From G965226155 sp965226155 (GTDB taxonomy: Bacteria; Pseudomonadota; Gammaproteobacteria; Eutrophobiales; Eutrophobiaceae): DNA of 64,000 bases. Both the position numbers and the translations under genes were made by a program. The stretch is from assembly GCA_965226155.1 (NCBI GenBank), contig OZ245331.1, forward strand, positions 2,542,001 to 2,606,000, in the 5' to 3' direction. Positions 34,645-43,700 of this stretch are shown here, piece after piece. How positions within the stretch are numbered: position 1 is the first letter of the stretch; each line of letters opens with the position of its first letter. The notes below the pieces were generated by a model that saw only the letters and a program-made list of their open reading frames with translations, had not been told where the DNA came from and made no database searches.

Positions 34645-34920
34645 TTAACCTTCGGATTTCGCAGCCAAGCTTCCACCTACCAGCTTTTCACAGGTACCAG
34701 CAAGAACATAGGTCCATGCATTACTTTGTCCATCTGTCTTGCTTGTCCCTGCACAGGAGGTACCCGGACCAGCAGCACAGTCGTTCTTTCCGGCCTTTGC
34801 TACCCCGAAACATTGTTCGGGTTTCGCTGCCTCATCAGCAGCGAATGCCCCTGAAGAAGCGAGTAAAAGCGCAGCAGTAATCACACTGCTGATTGCAAGT
34901 GATTGTTTAACGTTTTTCAT
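34645..34920 (-). CDS. bufA1: DUF2282 bufferin-type precursor peptide
   Basis: A 91-residue precursor. An N-terminal Sec signal (SLAISSVITAALLLASSGAFA) is followed by a mature peptide with four cysteines in the DUF2282 arrangement: KPEQCFGVAKAGKNDC, GTSCAGTSKTDGQ and LAGTCEKLVGG. In bufferins, which are copper-binding RiPPs, such cysteines are converted by the MNIO enzyme to copper-chelating groups after which the peptide is exported. It is the first gene of a six-gene minus-strand operon ending at 31002. The promoter region is shared with the divergent cytochrome b561-YceI gene. Confidence 0.92.
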   Translation of the reverse strand: MKNVKQSLAISSVITAALLLASSGAFAADEAAKPEQCFGVAKAGKNDCAAGPGTSCAGTSKTDGQSNAWTYVLAGTCEKLVGGSLAAKSEG

Positions 34921-35317
34921 TATTTATACCCTCTTTGTAATGTTAATTAGATAATTAGTAAAATCTGATGCCGGTCTTTAAATACCAATAACACAGGTAT
35001 TTTACTTCTCTACAAACTTCAGAACCCCATGACCCGTAGTAAATCATAAGTTCAGTATATATTGTGTTTGTTTTTTGTCCTAGTTCCAAATTTAGGTCCA
35101 CAGAAATTAAGGACATTCCACTTGTAATCAACCCAGCATGAATACGACTTCACTCAGCAAAATAATCAACAAAGTGTTGATCACAAACAAACCCGAGAAT
35201 GGAAATGAAAATATTTTGCTTGACCACAATGTAAATTTGGTGATGGCTGTTCACTAATAACGTGGAAATCTATTATGCTATTATGAGAAAATTTTTAAAT
35301 ATCAACGGAGTCAGAGA
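34921..35317. promoter_or_regulatory. Divergent promoter region with a 17-bp palindrome
   Basis: This 397-base region has no gene and separates the bufferin operon from the cytochrome b561-YceI gene. It contains a perfect inverted repeat ATCAACA-AAG-TGTTGAT at 35165-35181, a candidate operator that could control both directions. No clear sigma-70 boxes could be assigned by eye. Confidence 0.5.
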
Positions 35318-36538
35318 GTGAGTATACGCAATTCGATCACAACATGGGGTTCAGGTACTAAATTCTTTCATTGGGTAATTGCATTATTGATCATAGTCAA
35401 CGTTATCCTTGGCTGGACTGTAGAGTTAATGGCTGTGACACCGTTGACACTAAATCTGTTTGTGTATCATAAATCCACCGGACTAACAGTGTTGTCGCTA
35501 GCAATCCTTCGCTTGTGCTGGAAATTATCGAATCCGGTACCTGCCCCTGCTTCAGGCATCAGTCAGTTAAATGCTCGGCTAGCGACCTTAGGACACTGGG
35601 GCCTATATGCATTAATATTTGCTATCCCAATCAGTGGTTGGATACTCAACTCTGCTGCAAATTTCCCTTTTAAATGGTTTGGCTTCTTTACTGTACCTTT
35701 CATTACTGAACCGGACAAACAGGTAGAGAACTTTGCCTCCCTAGTACACTTATCCCTATTCTGGATCCTGGCAGTGACTCTTGTGGGCCATATAGGTATG
35801 GCCCTGTTTCATCACATTAAACATAAAAACGATGTTTTGACTAGGATGTTACCTACTCACATCAGCACAACTTTGATGTATACCGGTACGGCGATATTCG
35901 CCTTTGTACTGATGGTTGCTCTGCTACCAACGTTAACGTCAGATCAAGGATCACCAGCACCAATATCAGTGGCTGCCACTATTGCTGAACCGATTGAACA
36001 GGTCGAAACTGTTTCTAGCAATTCAGCCTGGCAGATTAATCATGAAACCAGTTTGCTCGGATTTACCAACACATATGCCGATGTTGAATTTGATGGCCAT
36101 TTCGAAGATTTTTCTGGAACTATTAACTTTGATCCTGACAATCTCGAAAAATCACTATTCGATATAACTATTAATACGACTACCGTCACTACAAACAGTG
36201 AAGATCGTGACATGACGTTACCAGAGCAGGACTGGTTTGATTTCAGCAACTATCCAACAGCTAGGTATGTTGCCCAATCCTTTTCCAAATCCGATGATGA
36301 CCAATTCACCGCGGAAGGGGTATTGATGTTAAAAGGGAGAAATCGCGAAGTGCCATTGATATTCAAATGGACCTCGGAAACTGAGGATGGATTCGATAAC
36401 AACAAGATACTTCTTCAGGGTGATGCTTACATCCGTCGGACTGATTTTGGTATAGGGGAAGGAATGTGGGCTGAAGATGAGACTGTCGGCTTAAATGTTC
36501 ATATTAAAACGAACCTTCATCTCACTCCAGCTGACTAA
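35318..36538 (+). CDS. Cytochrome b561 fused to a YceI domain
   Basis: A 406-residue fusion starting at GTG 35318. Residues 1-180 are a bacterial cytochrome b561 with four helices and the expected haem histidines (FFHWVIALL, VYHKSTGL, LGHWGLYA, VGHIGMALFHH). A further helix (about residues 190-210) leads to a periplasmic YceI domain, residues about 232-406 (WQINHETSLLGFT, then FSGTINFDPDN and a GDAYIRRTDFGIG ending). YceI domains bind isoprenoid quinone-like lipids, so the fusion could pass electrons between bound quinone and b-type haem; that is inference. It is divergent from the bufferin operon. Confidence 0.92.
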   Translation: MSIRNSITTWGSGTKFFHWVIALLIIVNVILGWTVELMAVTPLTLNLFVYHKSTGLTVLSLAILRLCWKLSNPVPAPASGISQLNARLATLGHWGLYALIFAIPISGWILNSAANFPFKWFGFFTVPFITEPDKQVENFASLVHLSLFWILAVTLVGHIGMALFHHIKHKNDVLTRMLPTHISTTLMYTGTAIFAFVLMVALLPTLTSDQGSPAPISVAATIAEPIEQVETVSSNSAWQINHETSLLGFTNTYADVEFDGHFEDFSGTINFDPDNLEKSLFDITINTTTVTTNSEDRDMTLPEQDWFDFSNYPTARYVAQSFSKSDDDQFTAEGVLMLKGRNREVPLIFKWTSETEDGFDNNKILLQGDAYIRRTDFGIGEGMWAEDETVGLNVHIKTNLHLTPAD

Positions 36539-36721
36539 GGGTAGCAATCGCCAATCTTTTACACTCCCTAACTACACTTTATCTGTTACTGGAGCTAAGC
36601 ACCCTTGGTAACTTTAAATCAAAGATTTGAACGAAATAAGTTTGTCTGGTTCCAATCACTATCCTAATAGAGATTATTGGGGCCAATATGCAGAACACTA
36701 ATATCTAAGGACATCTCAACC

Positions 36722-38005
36722 ATGCTGGTAAATGATGATCGCCTAACCGCCTTGTATAACGCTCGTGTCCGAATGTCTGACCAGTTTAGCGCGAACCAGA
36801 CCCTCGGACGAACTCAATCCTTAGGATGTGCCGCAGTAGAAATCACTCAGCGCTGTAATCTTGACTGTTCATTGTGTTATCTGTCTGAAAATTCAGAATC
36901 GGTTAAAGACATACCCATTGAAGAAGTATACCGTCGACTCGATGAAGTACGCCGACAATACGGTAAAGGCATCCACGTACAGATTACTGGCGGGGATCCA
37001 ACATTGAGGAAACATGATGAGCTGGTGTCCATTGTTCAATATGCAAAGGAAATAAGACTGTATCCCGCATTATTCACCAATGGTATAGCCGCATCACGCA
37101 AGTTACTCACACTGCTTTCCAAAGTCGGCCTTAGTGATGTGGCATTTCATGTCGATACCTCACAAAATCGCTGCGGGTACACGAGTGAAACTGATTTGAA
37201 TACATTACGACTTGAGTACATCGAGCGGAGTCGCGGTCTTGGCTTGATGATAATGTTTAATACCACTATCCATCAGGGCAATTTTAGGCAGTTGCCTGAA
37301 CTAATCAGATTTTTTATCCAACATGCAGACTCGATAGGTCTGGTGTCATTTCAGCTTCAAGCCGATACAGGGAGGGGTGAATGGCACAAACGGGATGAAA
37401 TGATATCTCTTGAAACGATACGTACCAAGATTGATAATGAAGCAAATAGCAGCTTGCCTTGGGATAGTGTCAGGATTGGCCATCCTCATTGCCATAGTTA
37501 TATGCCAACCCTCGTGATAAATAATCACATATACCCAGTGATCACAAACCTGCAATGGTTTACGGAATTCTTGCAAGATTTCAGAGCAGTAAATGCCAAT
37601 CGGCATGCTTCCTTAACTAGATTGATATACCGGTATGGCCTGTTGGTGTTACGCCAACCCAAATGGTGGTCGCGTGCTCTCACATACCTGTCTTCAAAAT
37701 TGTGGCATGCTAAGAATGATCTGTTCCAAGGTGGTGGCCGTGTGCATAAATTATCTTTTTTTATCCATAATTTTATGGACGCTGATAACCTGGATCAGGA
37801 ACGGATTGATGCCTGCTCCTTTATGGTCATGACAACAGATGGACCAGTATCTATGTGTGCCCATAATGCCCGACGTGACGAATATATTCTTAAACCAATT
37901 ACTGTGACTCGAAACGATGGTTCAGTAATCCAGTTCCAACCCCTCTCTGATATCTCACGAAAATCAAGCAAATTGCACTCTTTGGAAAATCGGGAGACAG
38001 CCTAA
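36722..38005 (+). CDS. Radical SAM protein of unknown substrate
   Basis: From the ATG at 36722 (MLVNDDRLTAL) the protein is about 427 residues. AAVEITQRCNLDCSLCYLSE holds the CxxxCxxC 4Fe-4S motif; HVQITGGDPTLR is the SAM-binding GGDP-type motif. A C-terminal extension has CSFMVMTTDGPVSMCAHNA, two cysteines that could bind an auxiliary cluster. The middle (about residues 240-330) is unlike MoaA. The stop codon overlaps the DUF547 start (TAATG), so the two are coupled. It lies next to the RiPP operon but on the other side of the b561 gene; a link to peptide maturation is speculative. Another start at 36677 is possible but less good. Confidence 0.85.
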   Translation: MLVNDDRLTALYNARVRMSDQFSANQTLGRTQSLGCAAVEITQRCNLDCSLCYLSENSESVKDIPIEEVYRRLDEVRRQYGKGIHVQITGGDPTLRKHDELVSIVQYAKEIRLYPALFTNGIAASRKLLTLLSKVGLSDVAFHVDTSQNRCGYTSETDLNTLRLEYIERSRGLGLMIMFNTTIHQGNFRQLPELIRFFIQHADSIGLVSFQLQADTGRGEWHKRDEMISLETIRTKIDNEANSSLPWDSVRIGHPHCHSYMPTLVINNHIYPVITNLQWFTEFLQDFRAVNANRHASLTRLIYRYGLLVLRQPKWWSRALTYLSSKLWHAKNDLFQGGGRVHKLSFFIHNFMDADNLDQERIDACSFMVMTTDGPVSMCAHNARRDEYILKPITVTRNDGSVIQFQPLSDISRKSSKLHSLENRETA

Positions 38006-38769
38006 TGAAATCCTATTTATCATGGTATATCGCCATCATCTTTGCCCTACTGGTAACTACCAATGCAACGGCAGATAGCTATCAAGATGCCATAGACAAC
38101 TGGACAAAGGTCTTACAGGCTTTTGTGGATGAACAAGGACGAATTGATTTTAATGCGCTCGCAAATAACCGCACAGAGCTCGATAGCTATGTTGAATACA
38201 TTAAAACAACTAGTCCTACCAGCCACCCAGATTTATTCCCTACGGTTGCCGATCAACTGGCATATCATATCAATAGCTATAACGCCTTAGCCATGCAGGG
38301 AGTGATCGATGAACAAATTACCGATGGCTTCAACGGTTTTTTCAAACGCGCCGCATTCTTTAAGTTCCATAATGTGACAATAGGTGGGGGAAAAACTTCA
38401 TTGTATGATTATGAAAACAAAGTGATTCGTTCCTATGGCGAGCCACGAATCCATTTCGCCCTCAACTGTATGCTAAAGGACTGCCCTCGCCTGCCCCGCG
38501 AACCATTTCAAGCAAAGCTAATTGATAATCAACTCGATGCTACTGCCAAGGAATTTTTCAACAAGGACACGCATATTAAAATTGATGTGGAGAAGGAGAT
38601 ATTATGGTTGTCGGAGATCCTAGACTTCTATACGAAAGATTTCATCGGCAAACAAAAATCGAAGGCGCTAATCGGCTATGTCAATCAATACAGGGATGAA
38701 AAGATCCCTGAAGATTATCGAGTTAGATTCATTAAGTATGATTGGTCACTGAACCAGCAACCGGATTGA
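38005..38769 (+). CDS. Secreted DUF547 protein
   Basis: A 254-residue protein with a signal peptide (WYIAIIFALLVTTNATA) and a complete DUF547 domain: DQLAYHINSYNALAMQGVI, HNVTIGGGKTSLYDYEN, HFALNCMLKDCPRL and GYVNQYRD. The conserved cysteines in LNCMLKDCP and the HINSYNAL segment are typical. The domain has a possible transglutaminase- or papain-like origin; its function is unproven. The ATG shares one base with the stop of the radical SAM gene, implying translational coupling. It ends head-to-tail with the convergent DUF4159 gene with no gap. Confidence 0.9.
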   Translation: MKSYLSWYIAIIFALLVTTNATADSYQDAIDNWTKVLQAFVDEQGRIDFNALANNRTELDSYVEYIKTTSPTSHPDLFPTVADQLAYHINSYNALAMQGVIDEQITDGFNGFFKRAAFFKFHNVTIGGGKTSLYDYENKVIRSYGEPRIHFALNCMLKDCPRLPREPFQAKLIDNQLDATAKEFFNKDTHIKIDVEKEILWLSEILDFYTKDFIGKQKSKALIGYVNQYRDEKIPEDYRVRFIKYDWSLNQQPD

Positions 38770-39612
38770 TTAATGTGTCATCGCATAGATGACATAGTTG
38801 ATACCGAACCGATATGCTAGTGCCGTCATCGGTTCAGGATACACCGGGTCATCTGCATGTTCCCAAGCATCGCCCATATCCATATTAAAATTGATAGCAA
38901 CCAGCAAGCGACCGTAATCATCGTAAATCCCACGCCAGCTAGCCGGTCCATCCAATTGGGCGGCAATTTCACCTGTTGTCGATCGGTACAAGTGACGACG
39001 TCCGGGGATCTGAGTAAGCTGATTCAGATCGTAGAGCACGTGTAGAACCTCATCTCTTTCAGCTAGATCGATAATTGAACTGTCGGGGAAGACGCGTTGG
39101 ATAACGTTTAAGAAAGCATCCCAATCGTACTGACTGTGAAAATCATCGACCAACAGAAATCCACCGCGTAACAAATATTCCCTAAGTCTTGCGGTTTCGT
39201 CATCCGACAGAGACCACTTGCCAACCTGCTGTACAAACAACCAAGGATAATCAAAGACCCGATCATCATTTAGCTCTAGATGAATACTGTCATCAGCGAC
39301 GTTGATCCGGGTGAGACGTCTGATCCCTCGAGTAAAATGATATTCGGCATCAGGATAGTCGATCGCCCACCACGGCCTGCCAGGCCCACCACCCCAGTAA
39401 CCACGACCACCTGCGCTGCTATGAAAGATCATTCTGGCCATATGAAACTCAGCCTCAGGACCCTTTGCCTTATCACTCGTTATGGCGAAGGTCTTTATAT
39501 TCCAAAATTGAAACAGGATGATGGTTGCTAATCCCAACAACATTGGCAATCTCATGTGACTACGACTACTGAGACAATGGTCTCTCTGCGATAGGTATTT
39601 ACGGATTTTCAT
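38770..39612 (-). CDS. DUF4159 family protein
   Basis: A 280-residue protein with one N-terminal hydrophobic segment (MLLGLATIILFQFWNIKTFA) and a DUF4159 domain: WAIDYPDAEYHF, VFDYPWLFVQQVGKWSLSDDE, LRGGFLLVDDFHS and the closing AYRFGINYVIYAMTH. Domain members are often near Bat/MoxR clusters, but here it is 18 kb from one. The start at 39612 or the ATG at 39555 (MRLPMLLGL) is possible; the second gives a conventional signal peptide. It is convergent with the DUF547 gene, stop against stop. Confidence 0.85.
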   Translation of the reverse strand: MKIRKYLSQRDHCLSSRSHMRLPMLLGLATIILFQFWNIKTFAITSDKAKGPEAEFHMARMIFHSSAGGRGYWGGGPGRPWWAIDYPDAEYHFTRGIRRLTRINVADDSIHLELNDDRVFDYPWLFVQQVGKWSLSDDETARLREYLLRGGFLLVDDFHSQYDWDAFLNVIQRVFPDSSIIDLAERDEVLHVLYDLNQLTQIPGRRHLYRSTTGEIAAQLDGPASWRGIYDDYGRLLVAINFNMDMGDAWEHADDPVYPEPMTALAYRFGINYVIYAMTH

Positions 39613-39839
39613 TGCTACCAGTATAATTCATAACTAACCTCGATAAATTCGTGTTACAGTTTAAAAGCCCGAATCTGAAATCAATCGTTGTCGGCATGAT
39701 AAATATAGAACTTTCACCATGTTAGAAATTCGCATAAGGGTATAATTATAAGATTGTACATACCATATCCGCTATATCAGATAAACATACGTCAAGAATG
39801 ATTTTTACGTCACTAACTAGTCCGATGCCAGTGCTAACT

Positions 39840-40427
39840 ATGCAACCGAGGCTATTATTTCCACTGATAATGTTACTCTTTACCTTCAATTGTTACTCTG
39901 CTGTAAATATCACCGCAGATATCCCTGCCTTTAATGGCCGCTGGGTGATTGATGAGGAACTAAGCGATGACACAGACAAACAAGTTGAAAAAGCTATCAA
40001 AGCAAGCGGTGGCAGGATCCAATCACGCGGACGTGGTAAAGGTCGTTACAAAGGAGGCCCTAAGGAACAGGCCATGTATGACCATATCTCCTATGATGAA
40101 ATCCTGGTCTTTGACTATATGGACTCGGAATTCCGGCTTCGTTACGAAGACGGATACGAGCGCGTATTTTTTTCAGATGGGCGCCAAAGAACTGTCAGTG
40201 CCAGTGGCACAAGCGTTGGTGATCACTTGGATTTCTCTTTCGCCTCTTGGGTAGAGAACAGTCTGGTAGTTGAATCCAGACCACGGGACGGCGGCTGGAC
40301 TAATGAAACATATACACTTGAGTCAGACACTCAACAATTAAGGGTTAAGATGGTACTCAAACCTTCATCATTTGCTGAACCCATACACATCCTTAGGATT
40401 TACATCCGCGACATAAAGGTAGACTAG
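39840..40427 (+). CDS. Secreted protein of unknown function
   Basis: From the ATG at 39840 (MQPRLLFPLIMLLFTFNCYS) the protein is about 195 residues with a signal peptide. The mature part starts FNGRWVIDEELSDDTDKQVEKA, then a basic glycine-rich segment (SRGRGKGRYKGGPKEQ) and a beta-rich domain (YEDGYERVFFSDGRQRTVS, ENSLVVESRPRDGGW) reminiscent of small lipocalin-like or DUF-type domains. I cannot assign a family. An earlier start at 39798 is possible but gives a longer, less regular n-region. Confidence 0.6.
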   Translation: MQPRLLFPLIMLLFTFNCYSAVNITADIPAFNGRWVIDEELSDDTDKQVEKAIKASGGRIQSRGRGKGRYKGGPKEQAMYDHISYDEILVFDYMDSEFRLRYEDGYERVFFSDGRQRTVSASGTSVGDHLDFSFASWVENSLVVESRPRDGGWTNETYTLESDTQQLRVKMVLKPSSFAEPIHILRIYIRDIKVD

Positions 40428-40471
40428 GACCTACAATTCTTATCAACTTCTTAAAACGGAATTAAACTCTG

Positions 40472-43400
40472 TTATTCAGAAGCGGGCCTAGCTTCTGGAC
40501 TTGATACCTTATCGATCGACACTGAGCTCCTAAACTTCGCTGCGAGATCACTGAACAAAGTATAGAAAACTGGAATGATAAACAATGTTAGCAAAGTACT
40601 TGTAAACAAACCGCCAACAGCGACGACACCGAGTGGCCTACGGCCCTCTGCAGCATCACCGAACCCAATAGCTATCGGTAGAATACCTGCGATCGTTGCT
40701 AGACTGGTCATCAGTATCGGACGAAACCGGATTAGACCGGCCTTTAGCATAGCGGATTTAGCTGTCATTCCTTCTGCCACACGTTGATTGGCAAATTCCA
40801 CCAGCAAGATGGAATTTTTGGTAACGAGACCGATGAGAATAACTAAACCCACCTGGCTAAATATATTCAAGTTCATGGACGGAATACGATTAATTAGTCC
40901 CTGCAACATGATGATAAAAGAATTATCTACACCACCGTAATGAACTGCGCCATACAGAGATGCTGCGATAAAATCAATCCAGTTAAGGACATATAAGGCG
41001 CCAAAGGCACCAAGAAATGCCAAGGGTAATGCTAATAATACTGTGAAAGGGTGAACTAAACTCTCGAACTGGGCAGCTAAAACCATATAGACAACCATGA
41101 TCGCTAGTAGAGCAAATAAGTATAAATCGATGTTGGTGGCGCGTAGATCTCTGGCTTCGCCTTTCCAGTCATAGCTAAAACCTGGCGGCATCGTTTCATT
41201 AAGTATATTTTCTGTTCTATCGACAGCCGTTCCTAGAGTCACCCCGGCAAGCGTTGCTTCGATTGTGTTGGAACGCAATCGTTGGAATCGCTGAATTTTG
41301 TTTGGACCCGATCCAGTAGTAAAACGAACGACATTATTAAGCTGTATTAATTCACCAGTATTTGTCCTGACAAACAAGCGCTCCAGATCGGAGGACGTCA
41401 ATCGTTTCATTCTATCGAGCTGTACTATGACCTCATATTCTTTACCATCAACTTTTATGTCACTTAAATCTTCACCGCCAAACATGACCTGCAATGTTCG
41501 TGAGATCTCCTGAATAGAAACACCTAATGCGCCTGCCCGATCACGATCAACAGACACTTTTAGCTCGGGTTTTGTCATCTGCACATCCCGACGGATGTTA
41601 ACCAAATAGCCTTCCGAGCGCAACCGATTGATTAGTTCCTGTGAATAACTTTCTAATTCATTGATGTCTGGGTTCATCAATACCAGTTGAAAGGGCTGAG
41701 AAAATCCGACTTCAATTGCCTTTGGTATTATCGGGAATGCAAGCGCACCTTCGATTTCTTTAAATAAACGAGCACCAAGACCATTAGGACCCTGGACGAT
41801 TTCCCGAATATGACGTCGTTCATCCTTTTCCAGATCAAAGAAGGCAAATCCTCTGGTCGGATTTCCAGGACCACCGAACGGCAACGCAACAGCTGTAAAT
41901 TTTCCAATTATTTCTGGATAATCATCAGCGATTCGCTCCATTTCACGAGTCATGCGATCTGTGTAATCGGGTGTTGACCCCTCCGGTGTGATCAACAATG
42001 CCATAAAATGACCTTTATCTTCTTCCGGTAGAAATTCTCGGTCTAGTTGTGTAAATAAGAAATACGACAATAACAGTGTAATCATGGTCAACATTACCAT
42101 CTGAATCCTGTGGTTAAGTGACCAGGACAACATTTGCTCATACCTGGCATTTAGTGTTCTGAAAAATATTTCGAATTTATAAAATAATGGACTGTGTTTT
42201 TGAGTTTTTTCCGGTTTAAGCACCCATGCACATACCATTGGTGATAAGGTTAGAGCCACGAATGCAGATACAATGACTGCAATCACCAGTGTTGCAGAAA
42301 ATTCAATCAGTAACCGTCCAGTTATCCCTGAAATGAATGCCAACGGTGTAAACACTGCTACTAATGACAATGTTATTGTAATGATAGCAAAGGATATCTC
42401 TTTCATAGAGATTATCGCCGCATCAAAGGGCTTCATCCCATTTTCAATATGCCTGTGCACGTTTTCCAATACAATAATTGCATCATCGACGACGATACCA
42501 ATCGCCAGCACCATGGCCAACAACGTCAGCAGATTTATAGAATAACCAAAGGTATAAAGAGCGCCGAACGTCGCTAAGATAGAAACCGGTATAGATAACG
42601 CTGGTATAATGGTAGAACGAATATTCCTTATAAAAACGAAAATAGTCAGGATAACCATTACCACTGCAATACCTAGGGTTTGAAATACTTCCCTTACTGC
42701 CATCTGGATATAAACTGAGGAATCAAAAGCCTTATCCACCTCTATCCCTTGTGGTAAATTGGGAATTATTTCATCAAGACGATCATATACTGCACTGACT
42801 ATGCTTATGGTATTGGATTTAGACTGGCGGATTACACCGATGCCTACTGATGATTTACCATTAAAACGGGCAGTGGAACGCTCATTCTCAACTCCTTCCT
42901 CGGCGTAGCCGATATCAAGCAATCGTACTAGGTTCGCACTGTCATTACGGATAATGAGGCGATTGAATTCATCAATGGTCTTTAACTGACCCTGCATTTG
43001 TATAGTCAACTCTCTTTCGAGGTTTTCTACACGGCCGCTGGGTAATTCAACATTTTGTTCCTTGAGCGCTCGTTCTACATCACTGACCGTAATCCCACGC
43101 GCAGCCATTTTTTCTGCATCAAGCCGCAACCTGATTGCAAATCGCTTTGCTGCTCCAAACATGATTGAGCTAACGCCAGATATGGTTTGTAATCGTTCCA
43201 CGATCAAATCGTCGGTAATCTGAGTCAATTCCTGCGGGGTATGTCTGTCGCTGGTAATTGATAGCCACATAATGGCACCTCGAGTTCCGGATTGCTTACT
43301 GACTACGGGTTCATCGATCGTATCTGGCAGCTTGCCCCTAGCTCGCGCTACCCGGTCGCGTACGTCTTGAGCGGCGAGATCAAGATCTCGTCCTAGGATA

Positions 43401-43699
43401 AACTCCACAGTGATGGAACTACCCTGCTCAACACTCTCACTGGTCAATAGTTTGATGTATTCCGCACTGTTGATCGCATCTTCTAATGGTTCGGTCACTT
43501 CTGTTTCAACTACCTCGGCACTGGCACCAGGATAAATTGTGGTCACCGTAACAACAGGGGGATCGATATCAGGTAGTTCCCTGACTGGCAGCTTAGACAA
43601 GCCGATACTGCCGAAGATAATGAGCATCAGACTCATCATTGACGTCATGATGGGTCGATGAATACATACCTCGAAAAAAGCTCTAGGTTTCGCGTCCAT
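40472..43699 (-). CDS. RND efflux transporter permease (AcrB/MexB-like)
   Basis: From the ATG at 43699 the protein is 1075 residues. RND features: FFEVCIHRPIMTSMMSLML first helix, VTVTTIYPGASAEVVETEVTEP, the proton-relay pair in LAMVLAIGIVVDDAIIVLENVHR, IGLVTKNSILLVEFANQ and RRPLGVVAVGGLFTSTLLTL. It pumps drugs, detergents or metabolites out using the proton gradient, with the adaptor encoded just upstream and an outer-membrane channel from elsewhere. Near residue 920-960, after FGALYVLN, there is an insertion of about 35 residues (FIAASLYGAVHYGGVDNS and following) absent from standard AcrB. The start lies two bases after the adaptor's stop. Confidence 0.92.
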   Translation of the reverse strand: MDAKPRAFFEVCIHRPIMTSMMSLMLIIFGSIGLSKLPVRELPDIDPPVVTVTTIYPGASAEVVETEVTEPLEDAINSAEYIKLLTSESVEQGSSITVEFILGRDLDLAAQDVRDRVARARGKLPDTIDEPVVSKQSGTRGAIMWLSITSDRHTPQELTQITDDLIVERLQTISGVSSIMFGAAKRFAIRLRLDAEKMAARGITVSDVERALKEQNVELPSGRVENLERELTIQMQGQLKTIDEFNRLIIRNDSANLVRLLDIGYAEEGVENERSTARFNGKSSVGIGVIRQSKSNTISIVSAVYDRLDEIIPNLPQGIEVDKAFDSSVYIQMAVREVFQTLGIAVVMVILTIFVFIRNIRSTIIPALSIPVSILATFGALYTFGYSINLLTLLAMVLAIGIVVDDAIIVLENVHRHIENGMKPFDAAIISMKEISFAIITITLSLVAVFTPLAFISGITGRLLIEFSATLVIAVIVSAFVALTLSPMVCAWVLKPEKTQKHSPLFYKFEIFFRTLNARYEQMLSWSLNHRIQMVMLTMITLLLSYFLFTQLDREFLPEEDKGHFMALLITPEGSTPDYTDRMTREMERIADDYPEIIGKFTAVALPFGGPGNPTRGFAFFDLEKDERRHIREIVQGPNGLGARLFKEIEGALAFPIIPKAIEVGFSQPFQLVLMNPDINELESYSQELINRLRSEGYLVNIRRDVQMTKPELKVSVDRDRAGALGVSIQEISRTLQVMFGGEDLSDIKVDGKEYEVIVQLDRMKRLTSSDLERLFVRTNTGELIQLNNVVRFTTGSGPNKIQRFQRLRSNTIEATLAGVTLGTAVDRTENILNETMPPGFSYDWKGEARDLRATNIDLYLFALLAIMVVYMVLAAQFESLVHPFTVLLALPLAFLGAFGALYVLNWIDFIAASLYGAVHYGGVDNSFIIMLQGLINRIPSMNLNIFSQVGLVILIGLVTKNSILLVEFANQRVAEGMTAKSAMLKAGLIRFRPILMTSLATIAGILPIAIGFGDAAEGRRPLGVVAVGGLFTSTLLTLFIIPVFYTLFSDLAAKFRSSVSIDKVSSPEARPASE

Positions 43700-43700
43700 T

